NCBI RefSeq assembly: GCF_000468115.1
Contig: NZ_AVQI01000006.1
Coordinates: 1 to 64,000 of the forward strand
Origin: Treponema socranskii subsp. socranskii VPI DR56BR1116 = ATCC 35536
Lineage (GTDB): Bacteria; Spirochaetota; Spirochaetia; Treponematales; Treponemataceae
DNA length: 64,000 nucleotides
Direction of reading: 5' to 3'
Both the position numbers and the translations under genes were made by a program. The notes beneath the pieces are model-generated. The model saw only the letters and a list, made by a program, of their open reading frames with translations, was not told the DNA's origin and did not search any database. Below, in pieces: positions 20,118 through 29,481 of this stretch; within the stretch, counting starts at the first letter, position 1, and each line of letters opens with the position of its first letter.

Positions 20118-21227
20118 GTGAAAGCTGCGATCGTACACGACTGGCTTGTCAATTACGGAGGAGCGGAATCGGTCGTCGAATCGATTTTAAAAATTTACCC
20201 CGATGCCGATATCTTTACACTCGTATACGACAAACGCAAAATCGGAAATCATTTTAAAAATAATACCGTCGTCACAAGTGCGCTTCAAAAATTTCCGTTT
20301 GCGACGAAGCTGTACACAAAACTTTTAAAATTTATGCCGAAAGCTTTCGAATCGTTTGACTTTTCAAACTACGATCTCGTCATCTGCTCGTCCTCATCGT
20401 GCGCAAAAGGCGTCATCACGCCGCCGGATGTTCCTCATATCGCATACGTGCACACGCCGATGCGCTACGCGTGGGATCTCTTTTTCGATTATCGAAAGCG
20501 AAGCGGCCGCCTTACCCGCTTTTTTATGGACAAGTGGATGCACGAAATCCGAGAATGGGATTATATTTCGAGCCAGCGGATCGACACGCTGATCGCCAAT
20601 TCGAAATACATCGCGCGGCGAATCGAAAAATTTTGGAAGCGGGATTCCGAAGTCATCTATCCGCCCGTGCATCTCGAAAAATTTACGCCGATAAAAAATC
20701 CGTCTCTCGATTATTACGTCGCCTTTTCACGCCTCGTTCCGTATAAGCGAATCGATATCGCTTTAGACGCCTGCAAAGCGCTCGGAAAAAATCTCGTTGT
20801 CATCGGTTCGGGCTCGGAAGAAAAAAGCTTAAAAAAACGTGCGGCGGGCGCAAAAAACATCACGTTTACCGGCAGGATAAGCGATGAAAAACTGTGCGCA
20901 TATCTGCAAAACTGCAAAGCGCTCATCTTTTGCGCGGAAGAAGATTTCGGCATCGTACCGCTTGAAGCGCAGGCGTGCGGGAGGCCGGTCATCGCCTACG
21001 GAAAAGGCGGCGCGTGCGAAACGGTCAAAGACGGAAAAACCGGCGTCTTTTTTTCGGAGCAGACGGCAGACTCCGCGAAAGAGGCGATCGAACGCTTTGA
21101 AGCGCTCGATAAAAAGGGTACATTTAAAAGCGAAACAATCGCACGGCACGCGGCCGCCTTTTCCGAAGAACGCTTTATCCGCGAGTTCAAAGCGGCCGCC
21201 AAGCGGGCGCGGGAAGCGTTGGAATAG
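20118..21227 (+). CDS. GT4-family glycosyltransferase (mannosyltransferase-like)
   Basis: GT-B fold glycosyltransferase, 369 residues. N-terminal VHDWLVNYGGAESVVESIL with the glycine-rich loop, VHTPMRYAWD, IANSKYIARRI, then AFSRLVPYKRIDIALDACK and AEEDFGIVPLEAQACGRPV (donor-binding ExxxxxE). The VHTPMRY element is common in O-antigen-type WbaZ/WbdC mannosyltransferases; sugar is inferred only. Starts at GTG 20118 with AGGAG just upstream. Follows DUF2147 by 10 bases. Confidence 0.9.
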   Translation: MKAAIVHDWLVNYGGAESVVESILKIYPDADIFTLVYDKRKIGNHFKNNTVVTSALQKFPFATKLYTKLLKFMPKAFESFDFSNYDLVICSSSSCAKGVITPPDVPHIAYVHTPMRYAWDLFFDYRKRSGRLTRFFMDKWMHEIREWDYISSQRIDTLIANSKYIARRIEKFWKRDSEVIYPPVHLEKFTPIKNPSLDYYVAFSRLVPYKRIDIALDACKALGKNLVVIGSGSEEKSLKKRAAGAKNITFTGRISDEKLCAYLQNCKALIFCAEEDFGIVPLEAQACGRPVIAYGKGGACETVKDGKTGVFFSEQTADSAKEAIERFEALDKKGTFKSETIARHAAAFSEERFIREFKAAAKRAREALE

Positions 21228-21361
21228 CAAGCGGTGCGCAGGCTGTTTCGGATTAACGGCACGGATGCCGCTTTATTACTTTACAAACCCTCAAGCTTCG
21301 AGCCGTTACTGAGCCGGCGCACATCAGAACACAGATTTCGCAGGTACGTCCCCCGCTTTTA

Positions 21362-22612
21362 TCATCGCACGGCTTTTATTTTTTTTCGCGCTTCATCGGA
21401 AATTTTGAGCGCGTCTTCCTGCAGCTTCAAATGCGTACCGTACATAGAGGCGGCAAGCGCGTCGATTTTTCCGCCTTCGCCTTTCGTTTCGGCAAATGCG
21501 CGCTGTCTCAAGCGGACTTCCTGTACGAGCGCATTGTCTTTTTCAAGAAGGGTGATGAGATCCCAGTGCCAATTCAAATCGCTCGGCGGAAAAAGCGGAG
21601 GCGGCGGATCTTTTCGGCGCGAGTTCGCTTCGGCGACGATGTGCATCAATTCGGGAGCGCTGTCTTTGCCGACTACTTTCGTCATATACGGCTTTCCGAA
21701 AACGCATATCGTCCCCGTTTCATCGAGCTTGTAATCGCCGAAATCGAGCGGCCTTTTTACGGTATTTCTGATGCGATTACTTCGCCCTGTAACGCAAGTA
21801 AAGACGCTCGCGTTCGAGACGATATGCTTTGCGACGGAAAAAGTTTTATCCGTGTCGTCGAAAGACGCGAGGTCGTCCGTATACGGCATCGTCGTCTCCC
21901 AAAAACGGAGAGCGTACATGTCGCCGCCGCTTACATAGTACGAGCGTATTTCCGAAACTCTTGGATAGGGGGCAATGCGTATGCTCTCCCGCCTGCACAC
22001 GCCCTGCCAATAGCCGTCAAGTTCGGTACCGCCTGCAGTTATCGCATCGGTCGAAGAGTTTCGAAGTACAAAATCGAGATAGAGTTCGTTTCCGATGACG
22101 GCGACGGGGATGCGCGTTTCGTATCGCTTTTTGCCGTTGTATTTGACGACGAGCTCCCATGCGCCGCTGTCGTACGGCACTGCGTTTCCGTCCGCATCGT
22201 AGCGCAGGGGACGATTCAAAAGATTTTCTGCCGTCACCGTAAGGCGTTCGGCTTCTTTTGTCGTTGCCGTACACAAAAAGCGTTCGGGAGACGATGCCCA
22301 ATCTTCAGGTTCGGCCGTTCTGTCGTAAAACCAGCCGTAATAGGTTTTTAAGATAAGGGCGATATCGGTCGGTTTCACTGCCGCCTTTTCCGCAGTATTC
22401 TCCGGTACAAAAAATACATAACGGTCGCCGCCCGTCCAAATGCCTTCGAGCAATGCGGGAAAGCGTACCGTCTCTCGTTTGGGAACGCTCACGTAGTCCC
22501 AGCCGTACATCGCGGCGATCGTGCGTGCATCGATGTCCGTCTGCGAAAAAAGAGAAGCGGAACAAAGAATAAAAAGCGGCAAGAGCCGGACAGATTTACC
22601 CATATCTATCAT
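21362..22612 (-). CDS. Exported hypothetical protein
   Basis: No recognised family. The 416-residue product has a signal peptide (hydrophobic residues ~11-22, probable cleavage after LFS) and a beta-rich, tryptophan- and tyrosine-rich body, e.g. GIWTGGDRYVFFVPE and ELDGYWQGVCRRESIRI, that could be lipocalin- or barrel-like. The C-terminal 60 residues are helical and charged. ATG 22603 (MGKSVRL) is an equally good start; neither has a clear Shine-Dalgarno sequence. Convergent with the glycosyltransferase gene, isolated on its strand before yebC's terminator. Confidence 0.7.
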   Translation of the reverse strand: MIDMGKSVRLLPLFILCSASLFSQTDIDARTIAAMYGWDYVSVPKRETVRFPALLEGIWTGGDRYVFFVPENTAEKAAVKPTDIALILKTYYGWFYDRTAEPEDWASSPERFLCTATTKEAERLTVTAENLLNRPLRYDADGNAVPYDSGAWELVVKYNGKKRYETRIPVAVIGNELYLDFVLRNSSTDAITAGGTELDGYWQGVCRRESIRIAPYPRVSEIRSYYVSGGDMYALRFWETTMPYTDDLASFDDTDKTFSVAKHIVSNASVFTCVTGRSNRIRNTVKRPLDFGDYKLDETGTICVFGKPYMTKVVGKDSAPELMHIVAEANSRRKDPPPPLFPPSDLNWHWDLITLLEKDNALVQEVRLRQRAFAETKGEGGKIDALAASMYGTHLKLQEDALKISDEARKKIKAVR

Positions 22613-22647
22613 ATCGGCATTTTTTGAAAAGAGGCGTATAAGGCATA

Positions 22648-22688
22648 ATAAAAAAACCTCCGAAAACGCAACAGATTTTCAGAGGTTT
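22648..22688 (-). terminator. Rho-independent terminator after yebC
   Basis: On the minus strand GAAACCTC-type stem: AAACCTC at 22654-22660 pairs with GAGGTTT at 22682-22688, and inner GAAAA pairs with TTTTC, followed on the minus strand by a run of seven T. Confidence 0.8.
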
Positions 22689-22736
22689 CGATATATCCGC
22701 TCACGCCCAAACGCATGAGCAACACCAAGACGCCGC

Positions 22737-23480
22737 TTACTCTGCAGGCTCGAAATCTTCGGGATATTCGACGTTCGTGTATACGTTTTGTACGTCGTCG
22801 TTTTCTTCGAGCTTGTCGATGAGCTTTTGCACTTTTTCGGCCGTCGCCGCGTCGACTTGCGCATTCGTATCGGCGACCATACCCACTTGTGCGGAAAGCG
22901 ACTCGAGTCCCTTTTCCTGAAGCGCTTCGAGTACGCTGTCAAAAGCCGAAGGGTCGGTCGTGACGGTGATGATGCCGCCGTCGTTTACGATGTCATCGGC
23001 ACCGGCTTCAAGGCCGATCTCCATAACCGTATCTTCCGACACTTTTTCGGCATCGTATTCGATCGTGCCTTTGCGTGCAAACATACGGGAAACCGAACCC
23101 GTAACGCCGAGCTTTCCGCCGTTTTTGTCGAAAATGTTGCGCACGTCGGCCGCCGCGCGGTTTTTGTTGTCGGTAAGCGTTTCAACGAGGACGGCGACTC
23201 CGCCCGGTCCGTATCCTTCGTAGACGAGCTCTTCGTATGTTTTTCCGTCCGTATCGCCGGTGCCTTTTTTAATCGCGCGTTCGATATTGTCTTTCGGCAT
23301 ACTCGACGCGCGCGCTTTCAAGATAGCGGTACGGAGTCTGGGATTCGAGTTCGGGTCTCCGCCGCCCATGCGCGCAGCGATTGAAATTTCCTTAATGAAT
23401 TTTGTAAACATTTGGCCGCGCTTTGCGTCGGCGATTCCTTTTGCATGTTTAATCGTTGACCATTTACTGTGTCCTGACAT
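22737..23480 (-). CDS. yebC: YebC/PmpR/TACO1-family regulatory protein
   Basis: Conserved protein of 247 residues, described either as a DNA-binding regulator or a ribosome-associated factor that relieves stalling. The family start [20 protein letters not shown] is complete, followed by [15 protein letters not shown] and [14 protein letters not shown], with a conserved [20 protein letters not shown] precedes ATG 23480. It has a strong own promoter with an overlapping palindrome and a terminator, so it is a single-gene unit. Confidence 0.96.
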   Translation of the reverse strand: MSGHSKWSTIKHAKGIADAKRGQMFTKFIKEISIAARMGGGDPNSNPRLRTAILKARASSMPKDNIERAIKKGTGDTDGKTYEELVYEGYGPGGVAVLVETLTDNKNRAAADVRNIFDKNGGKLGVTGSVSRMFARKGTIEYDAEKVSEDTVMEIGLEAGADDIVNDGGIITVTTDPSAFDSVLEALQEKGLESLSAQVGMVADTNAQVDAATAEKVQKLIDKLEENDDVQNVYTNVEYPEDFEPAE

Positions 23481-23519
23481 GGTATATCGAACTCCTCTGA
23501 AAAAAATTACCGAATAACG

Positions 23520-23535
23520 ATAGTTTTAAAACTAT
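23520..23535. promoter_or_regulatory. 16-bp perfect palindrome over the yebC -10 box
   Basis: ATAGTTTTAAAACTAT is its own reverse complement and overlaps the -10 hexamer (23531-23536) of the yebC promoter, an arrangement expected of a repressor operator. The protein that binds it, if any, is unknown. Confidence 0.5.
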
Positions 23536-23560
23536 ATCATAAAACGCGTACTCCTGTCAA
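23531..23560 (-). promoter_or_regulatory. yebC promoter
   Basis: Minus strand consensus TTGACA, 18-base spacer, TATAGT. About 45 bases of leader precede the Shine-Dalgarno sequence and ATG 23480. Confidence 0.75.
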
Positions 23561-23639
23561 CGCACATACGATCTTTCCATTGGCGGCAAAGATAAAATTC
23601 ATTGAAAATAAAATCCGAAACCTTAAACCTGCCGGGTTT

Positions 23640-24755
23640 TCACCGTACGATTTTTTTCATAACTTCGATCGTTTCGGAAACCGTCGTCTCCCAGCTGAAG
23701 CGCTGTGCACGGCGCAGTCCCGAAGCGATCATCTTTTCTCGGAACGCCGAATCGACAACAAGTTTTTCCATCGCCGAAGCGACTTCTTCGATATCGTTCG
23801 GATCGAAATAGAGAGCTGCCTCCCCGCCCATTTCCGGAAGCGCACCGGCTTTGGCGCATGCGACGGGAATGCCGGTAGCCATCGCTTCGAGAATCGGAAG
23901 CCCTACTCCTTCGTTCACCGACGGAAAAACGCAGGCATCGGCTCCCGCGTATAAGAGCGGAAAGCTTTCGTGCGGAAAAAAACCGGTGAGAAAAATATCC
24001 GACGCGGCAGGAGAAAGAGATGCCGCTCGGTGCACGTCTTCGGATGACGGTCCTTCGGCGCCCGCGATGACGAGGCGGTGCGGAGATTTCGTGCGCTCTT
24101 TAAAAAGCGCAAAGGCTTTTATAAGTTCGATGTGTTTTTTTTCAGGTCCTGAAAGGCGCGAACCGTAGATAAAATAGGGCCGCTTTATCGCAAAGGGTTT
24201 TATGGTTACCGTTTCGGCATCGATCTGCAGCTGCGGAAAAAAGAGCCTGTGGTCGATGCCGTTGTGAATGATTTCGATTTTCGCTTCGTCGATGCCGAGT
24301 CCTATCAAATCATTTCGCAAAAATTCGCTCGCGGCGACGATCTTTTGCACCTTTGCGAGCCCCCGCTTTATCTGCATACGCATCATACCGTCACCCTTTT
24401 CTTTGAGCATAACGGAAACGATGGAATTGACGACGGCGACTCCCGGCGTTTTAAACGAAAGCGGCAGTACGCGCTCGATGGCGGGATAGAGCACGACATC
24501 GTACTTTGCGTTTTGAGCGAATTTTTGCAGGCGAAAAAAATGCCATAAGCGCTCGGCTGCAAGGCTGTCGGGAACTGAAAGAGCTTGAAACGGAATTTCG
24601 CGCACCGAATTATATGTGTACCGATCGATTTCGGAACCGAACAGTTCGAATTCGGTATCGCCTGAAAGCGGGAGATTAGCCGCAAACGAATGGAGGTATG
24701 AGCCGATCCCGGAGCGCCCGTGATCGCAGCCGAATGTATCTATGCCTGCTTTCAT
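23640..24755 (-). CDS. GT4-family glycosyltransferase
   Basis: GT-B glycosyltransferase, 371 residues. N-terminal IDTFGCDHGRSGIGSYLHSF holds the glycine-rich loop. The C-terminal domain carries YFIYGSRLSGPEKKHIELI, AGADACVFPSVNEGVGLPIL and EAMATGIPVACAKAGALPEM, the donor site. Third glycosyltransferase of this type within 7 kb. A TATAAT box 8 bases before ATG 24755 (24764-24769) suggests a leaderless transcript, but its -35 is poor. Divergent from the helicase. Confidence 0.9.
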   Translation of the reverse strand: MKAGIDTFGCDHGRSGIGSYLHSFAANLPLSGDTEFELFGSEIDRYTYNSVREIPFQALSVPDSLAAERLWHFFRLQKFAQNAKYDVVLYPAIERVLPLSFKTPGVAVVNSIVSVMLKEKGDGMMRMQIKRGLAKVQKIVAASEFLRNDLIGLGIDEAKIEIIHNGIDHRLFFPQLQIDAETVTIKPFAIKRPYFIYGSRLSGPEKKHIELIKAFALFKERTKSPHRLVIAGAEGPSSEDVHRAASLSPAASDIFLTGFFPHESFPLLYAGADACVFPSVNEGVGLPILEAMATGIPVACAKAGALPEMGGEAALYFDPNDIEEVASAMEKLVVDSAFREKMIASGLRRAQRFSWETTVSETIEVMKKIVR

Positions 24756-24802
24756 GACAAAATATTATAGCAGCAATTCCGTTTTTGCGCTATAGTTTGC
24801 TC

Positions 24803-25933
24803 ATGGACACGCAAAACGCATTTTCGCTCCTTTCTCCCGAAATACGCGCAAAACTGCAAACGCTTTCGATCGCTCGCCCGACGCCCGTGCAGCAAAAGAC
24901 AATCCCCCTCATTATTGAAGGGAAAAATCTTCTCTTTCAGTCGGAAACGGGTACCGGCAAAACCTTCGCATATCTTTTGCCGCTCATAGACGGTATCGAA
25001 AAGGACGAAAAAAACGGCGTAAAAATCCTCGTCGTCGCTCCGACGCTCGAACTTTCTTCCCAAATCAGAGACGCCGCCATGTCGATTTCAAATGCAAAAT
25101 GCGCGCTCTTTGCCGGAAGCGCGCCGATACGGCGGCAAACCGAGCTTTTAAAAGGGAATCCCGCAATCGCCGTCGGAAGCCCCGTCCGCCTTTTGGAGCT
25201 CGCGCGTTTAAAAAAATTAAAACTTGCAGGATTGCGCGCTGCGGTGTTCGATGAAGTCGACCGGCTCGTCAAAAAAGAGATCAAAGACGACCTCGCATCC
25301 CTCGTCTCTTTTTTTCCGAAAAACGTGCAGATCGTCGGATGTTCGGCGACGGTGACGAAAGCAGTGAGAGCTTTTTTTGCCGAATGCGAATCGATTTCGA
25401 TGCCGGAAGAAGACGTGCTTCGAAAGCGCATTTCGCACTGGGCGATTTACGCCGAAAGCCGCGATAAAATCGATACGCTGAAAAAGCTGATCGCCGCCCT
25501 CGACATACAAAAAATGCTTGTTTTTACGAGCCGCGGCGATCAAGTGGAAAATATCACATCGAAACTCAAATATAAAAATATCGACTGCGAATCCCTCTAC
25601 GCGAAAAAAGACAAGCAAAAGCGCAAGCGTGCTCTCGACCGATTTAAAAGCGGAAGCTGCCGTATTTTGATTACGAGCGACGTCGCCTCCCGAGGGCTCG
25701 ATTTTCAAGGCGTTTCACACGTCGTTCAAATGGATTTAAACGACGACGACAATTTTTTCGTTCATCGAGCGGGACGCACGGGACGCGCGGGCAAAACGGG
25801 AATCAATATCGTCGTCGGGGACGAGTATGAAATGCGGCGCTACAGCGCGCTCGAAAAGAGGCTTAAAATCATCGTCTACCCGAAAATATTGTACCGCGGC
25901 GAAATCACGGCTCCCGATACCGTTTTAAAATAA
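24803..25933 (+). CDS. DEAD-box-family RNA helicase with DEVD motif
   Basis: ATP-dependent RNA helicase of 376 residues without C-terminal extension. Motif I is SETGTGKT, Ia APTLELSSQ, II DEVD (Asp-Glu-Val-Asp, not DEAD), III CSATV, IV LVFTSRG, V TSDVASRGLDF and VI HRAGRTGRAG. Q-motif residues RPTPVQQ are present. The TATAGT at 24791-24796 lies 6 bases before ATG 24803, so the longer TTG reading from 24785 overlaps the -10 box and is excluded. Roles in ribosome assembly or RNA decay are typical; target unknown. Confidence 0.9.
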   Translation: MDTQNAFSLLSPEIRAKLQTLSIARPTPVQQKTIPLIIEGKNLLFQSETGTGKTFAYLLPLIDGIEKDEKNGVKILVVAPTLELSSQIRDAAMSISNAKCALFAGSAPIRRQTELLKGNPAIAVGSPVRLLELARLKKLKLAGLRAAVFDEVDRLVKKEIKDDLASLVSFFPKNVQIVGCSATVTKAVRAFFAECESISMPEEDVLRKRISHWAIYAESRDKIDTLKKLIAALDIQKMLVFTSRGDQVENITSKLKYKNIDCESLYAKKDKQKRKRALDRFKSGSCRILITSDVASRGLDFQGVSHVVQMDLNDDDNFFVHRAGRTGRAGKTGINIVVGDEYEMRRYSALEKRLKIIVYPKILYRGEITAPDTVLK

Positions 25934-25946
25934 CGCGATTGTCCAT

Positions 25947-25975
25947 TTGACGAAACGAACAATCGCTTGTATAGT
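25947..25975 (+). promoter_or_regulatory. Promoter of the lipoprotein gene, -10 box 8 bases from ATG
   Basis: TTGACG, 17-base spacer, TATAGT, then 8 bases to ATG 25984. One of the clearest leaderless promoters in the window, as no room remains for a ribosome-binding site. Confidence 0.8.
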
Positions 25976-25983
25976 AGAATACT

Positions 25984-26574
25984 ATGAAAAAGATAAAAAA
26001 AATCGTGCCCGTTATCGGTTGTATTTTTTCTCTGTTTTCGATTCTTGCATGCGCGTCGGTGCGTCCCGCGCAGCATTTGCCTTCGTCATCGGTAAAAAAA
26101 ACGACGGCGGAAAAGCGAAGCGATATACAAAAAACGGACGTGAAGACGGCTGCCGCAAACGAAGAATACCTCCGTTCGGTAAACAATGTGGACGTTACGC
26201 AAAAAACGTTTGAAGACGATAAAGCCGTGATCATGGCGACGATCGACGAACTTTCGTCCATTATGGCGAGCGGGCGCTATGAAGCATGGCTCAAATACAT
26301 CGACGACGAATCGATCCGCTATTGGTCGAATCCGAAAAATCTGCAGCACGCGTCGAAAATGCTTCCCGTCAAAGGGCTGCGCATGAACACGCTGCGCGAT
26401 TATTTTACGTATATCTTCGTTCCGTCGCGGAAAGGGCGCAAAGTCGACGAAATCAGATACGATTCGAAAACGGACGTCAAAGCCGTTCAAGTGAGCAAAG
26501 ACACCGACATCATCTATTATTATTTTAATAAAATAGGCAATAAGTGGCTTGTCCACATTCCGCCCATCGATTGA
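25984..26574 (+). CDS. Putative lipoprotein of unknown function
   Basis: A 196-residue protein with a basic n-region, hydrophobic core and lipobox ILAC (Cys23). After a Ser/Lys/Thr-rich linker, residues ~75-196 form a compact alpha-beta domain: VIMATIDELSSIMASGRYE, WLKYIDDESIRYWSNPKNL and a final strand KIGNKWLVHIPPID. The pattern of a helix pair followed by a cystatin/NTF2-like sheet is suggestive of an NTF2-like fold, but I cannot confirm it. Single-gene unit with its own promoter. Confidence 0.8.
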   Translation: MKKIKKIVPVIGCIFSLFSILACASVRPAQHLPSSSVKKTTAEKRSDIQKTDVKTAAANEEYLRSVNNVDVTQKTFEDDKAVIMATIDELSSIMASGRYEAWLKYIDDESIRYWSNPKNLQHASKMLPVKGLRMNTLRDYFTYIFVPSRKGRKVDEIRYDSKTDVKAVQVSKDTDIIYYYFNKIGNKWLVHIPPID

Positions 26575-26686
26575 CGCGGCTGTTTTCGGCGCGGAACCGA
26601 TTAGTGCGTCCGCCTGCCCTCGCAGTCGGTACTTTTGCAAACAACATCGCATGGAACGATCCGTTTGCAGTCGGTATTTTCGAACG

Positions 26687-26715
26687 TTGATTTTTTTTTC
26701 GATTTTTTATAGAAT
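26687..26715 (+). promoter_or_regulatory. Promoter of the exported HEAT-like gene
   Basis: TTGATT, 17-base T-rich spacer, TAGAAT. Leader of about 60 bases before ATG 26783, which has AGGAG upstream. Confidence 0.5.
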
Positions 26716-26782
26716 AAATGAAAAGGCGAAAACTTTTCGGAAGCCGCTTTTTTCCGCAAAAGTTTTACAGGAGATCGAGCAG

Positions 26783-27523
26783 ATGAAATTTGATAAGATT
26801 ACGTTTTGTGCAGCCGTGCTGATTACGGCTGCTTCGGCACTTTTTGCGCAGGAACAGCAAGTCCAGAAAAAAAACGATTCCGCAAAGCGAGGCGAAACGT
26901 CTGTTGAAAACGAATACTTGAGCGACGTCGACGGCACGGTCGTGCTGACCCTCGCCCGCTCGGATTCGTACGACAACAAGCTCGTCGCCCTCGAATATCT
27001 CGAAGGCATCGTCAAAAGCGGCAACGTATCCGAAGATGTCGCTGCCGCTCTCGATCAGCTTGCAGGCGAAGGCCTTATGACGCAGGCGCGAACGGGCGGC
27101 CGCCTCGTCAACAATTTTCCCGATGTACGGCGGAAAGCCTGTCTGCTTCTCGCAAAAGTCGGAGGCGAGCACTCGAAAAATACGCTCATCAATATCGCAA
27201 TCGCAGACAACGAACCGATGGTACAGGCCGCCGCGATCCGTGCTCTCGGAGAGATGGGCTTAAACGAAAACGATGAAGCCGCCGACGCGATCGCATTCGC
27301 AAATCACCGAAACCGCGTATTGAATCCTACAAGCAGCATGGCGATCGAAACGCTCGACGCGTTTGAAAAGCTTGCAGGCAGTACGGAAAACAAGCGCACG
27401 ATGGTCGACGAGATATCACGGATCGCATCCGACTACCACTATACGACTGCGGTGCGAAAGCGTGCGCTCGAAGTGCTCAAGGGCATTAAGCTCGACTCAT
27501 CGTCTTCGGGAAGCGGAAAGTAA
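26783..27523 (+). CDS. Exported HEAT-repeat protein
   Basis: A 246-residue secreted protein. Signal peptide residues 1-22 (cleavage after LFA), a charged linker, then helical repeats: NKLVALEYLEGIVKSGNVSE, VRRKACLLLAKVGGEHSKN and VQAAAIRALGEMGLNENDE, matching HEAT/armadillo-type scaffolds. The serine-glycine tail is low complexity. ATG 26783 is chosen because AGGAG is upstream and a signal peptide begins there; the frame is open further 5' only by chance. Paralogue-like to the exported HEAT protein at 4193-5416. Probably a periplasmic binding scaffold. Confidence 0.82.
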   Translation: MKFDKITFCAAVLITAASALFAQEQQVQKKNDSAKRGETSVENEYLSDVDGTVVLTLARSDSYDNKLVALEYLEGIVKSGNVSEDVAAALDQLAGEGLMTQARTGGRLVNNFPDVRRKACLLLAKVGGEHSKNTLINIAIADNEPMVQAAAIRALGEMGLNENDEAADAIAFANHRNRVLNPTSSMAIETLDAFEKLAGSTENKRTMVDEISRIASDYHYTTAVRKRALEVLKGIKLDSSSSGSGK

Positions 27524-27646
27524 TCGATACAATTAAAAATTATCGTTTCGCGATGTTCCGTGCGCGGGGCGGGAAATTTAGAGACGATTTTTTTTGATCG
27601 ATGCGTGCTGTACACAAACGCAGAAAGCGATATGTGCCGCACACAA

Positions 27647-27720
<74 letters not shown>

Positions 27721-27746
27721 TCGTCGTAAAACACGACATGAAGCCG

Positions 27747-27774
27747 GCATTTGAAAATTGCAATTTTTAGATGC
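27747..27774 (+). terminator. AT-rich hairpin after tRNA-Arg
   Basis: GCAT at 27747 pairs with ATGC at 27771 and the inner AAAATT pairs with AATTTT. Position suits termination of the tRNA transcript, but there is no long T-run after it. Confidence 0.4.
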
Positions 27775-27813
27775 TTCTGAAGCACAAAAAGTTATTGAGG
27801 ATGTAAAAAAATT

Positions 27814-28404
27814 ATGGAACCGATTATTTTAGCATCGTCGTCGCCGCGCCGTCAGGACATATTGAAACTCTTGCACATTCCGTATCAAGTGATCATGCCG
27901 AACATCGACGAAACCGTATCGCCCTCTCTTCCGGCCGAAGACGTGCCGGAAATTTTTGCACGCGAAAAGATCGCAGCTGTCGTGCGTTCGCTTTCGGCCG
28001 ACAGGGAAATCCCGTGGGTGCTCGCCGCCGACACGGTTATCATCTTCAACAATAAAATCTACGGCAAGCCTTCCGATCAAGAAGAAGCGGCGGCCTTTCT
28101 CCGCGAATTGAGCGGAAAAACGCATACGGTCAAAACGGTTATCGCGCTCTACAGCGGCAAAACGAAGACGACGGTCGTCCGCGAAAGCGTTACGGAAGTG
28201 ACGTTCAAAGAGATGAGCGAGCGCGAAATCGAATGGTACATCGAAACGGGTGAATGGCACGGGGCTGCAGGCGGCTACCGCATTCAAAGCCTCGCATCGT
28301 GTTTTATTAAAAAGATAAAGGGCACGACCAGCGGCGTCGAGGGCTTGCCCATATCGGAGCTTTATGATATTCTTATGTCGCAGGGTTATTCGATTATCGA
28401 ATAG
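27814..28404 (+). CDS. maf: Maf-family nucleotide pyrophosphatase
   Basis: House-cleaning nucleoside triphosphate pyrophosphatase, 196 residues. The N-terminal ILASSSPRRQDILK is the substrate loop; AADTVIIFNNKIYGKP carries the catalytic Asp, with SGKTHTVKTVIALYS and EWHGAAGGYRIQSLAS as further family motifs. Maf proteins remove m5UTP, dTTP or UTP derivatives and affect septation. Lies between tRNA-Arg and rpsB; the nearest GAGG is 14 bases upstream of ATG, so initiation signals are weak. Confidence 0.95.
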   Translation: MEPIILASSSPRRQDILKLLHIPYQVIMPNIDETVSPSLPAEDVPEIFAREKIAAVVRSLSADREIPWVLAADTVIIFNNKIYGKPSDQEEAAAFLRELSGKTHTVKTVIALYSGKTKTTVVRESVTEVTFKEMSEREIEWYIETGEWHGAAGGYRIQSLASCFIKKIKGTTSGVEGLPISELYDILMSQGYSIIE

Positions 28405-28503
28405 CGTTGCCGTAAGCCCTCTGGCCGTAGGCTTAAAGGGGCAAACGATCTTCCGTACGTTTCACTTTTTATAAGAGACGACGCATCGAGAAACAGAGTT
28501 AGG

Positions 28504-28519
28504 GGTATCATACGATACC
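28504..28519 (+). promoter_or_regulatory. Hairpin in the rpsB leader
   Basis: GGTATC, loop ATAC, GATACC lies 3 bases before the AAGGAG ribosome-binding site of rpsB. It could be part of an autoregulatory leader for S2, as leader structures are common for rpsB, but no known leader class is recognised here. Confidence 0.4.
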
Positions 28520-28535
28520 GGTGAAGGAGTATGTC

Positions 28536-29414
28536 ATGGCAGTTGTAACCATGAAAAACCTGCTTGAATCGGGAGTTCATTTCGGTCATCAGGTAAAGCG
28601 GTGGGATCCCCGCATGAAGAAATACATCTTCGCGGAGCGGAACGGGATTCACATTATCGATTTGCAAAAGACGATCGCGGCTATAAAAGAAAGCTACGAA
28701 GTCGTACGCAAAGCGACGACGGCGGGAAAATCGATCCTGTTCGTCGGAACGAAAAAACAGGCGCAGCAGGCGATTCAAAAAGAAGCCGAACGCTGCGGTC
28801 AATTCTACGTCAACAACCGCTGGCTCGGCGGTATGCTCACAAACTTTTCAACGATTAAAAAATCGCTGCAGCGGCTTAAAAAAATCGAAAAGATGGAAGT
28901 CGACGGCACCTTCGACAATTTGACAAAAAAAGAAGTTTCCGCGCTGCAAAAAGAAAAAGCGAAACTTGAAAAAAACCTCGCCGGCATTAAAGAGATGAAA
29001 GATTTGCCGGGCGTCGTATTCATCATCGACACGCACAAAGAGCAGATCGCCGTCGCCGAAGCACGCCGCATGGGTATCCCCATCATTGCGGTCGTCGACA
29101 CGAACTGCAATCCCGAAGGTATCGACTACCCTATTCCCGGCAACGACGACGCCATCCGCGCCATTTCGCTGTTTACGTCGATCATCGCGAACGCGGTCAT
29201 CGAAGCGGACAACGAACAGGGCTTAAAGATCCTCGAAAATTTGAACGATGAAGACGAAAACATACAGACGGATGCCGCCGTCAAAGACAACGACGTTGAA
29301 ATCGAAGACTATTCGAATTACGAGCCGACGGAACCGAAAAAAGAAGATGCCGATACCGAACAAAAAGAAGCGGATCAGCTTATCGACGAAGATAAAATAT
29401 ACGGCGACAAATAA
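28536..29414 (+). CDS. rpsB: 30S ribosomal protein S2
   Basis: 292 residues. Family motifs: [48 protein letters not shown] and [20 protein letters not shown]. An acidic C-terminal tail (residues ~230-292, rich in Asp, Glu and Lys) extends beyond the core domain. ATG 28536 has AAGGAG 7 bases upstream; a GTG at 28521 is in frame but lies within the leader hairpin region. First gene of the rpsB-tsf-frr-uppS-cdsA-dxr-rseP block. Confidence 0.98.
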   Translation: MAVVTMKNLLESGVHFGHQVKRWDPRMKKYIFAERNGIHIIDLQKTIAAIKESYEVVRKATTAGKSILFVGTKKQAQQAIQKEAERCGQFYVNNRWLGGMLTNFSTIKKSLQRLKKIEKMEVDGTFDNLTKKEVSALQKEKAKLEKNLAGIKEMKDLPGVVFIIDTHKEQIAVAEARRMGIPIIAVVDTNCNPEGIDYPIPGNDDAIRAISLFTSIIANAVIEADNEQGLKILENLNDEDENIQTDAAVKDNDVEIEDYSNYEPTEPKKEDADTEQKEADQLIDEDKIYGDK

Positions 29415-29481
29415 CTAACGAAAGGAGATGTCCGAAAGCGGAAATTTTCGGATATCTTCCGACAATTTTGGAGTTACGATA

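Noticed and set aside
21228-21361. Short convergent gap between the glycosyltransferase and the exported hypothetical
   Set aside because: No gene, hairpin with T-run or repeat could be supported.
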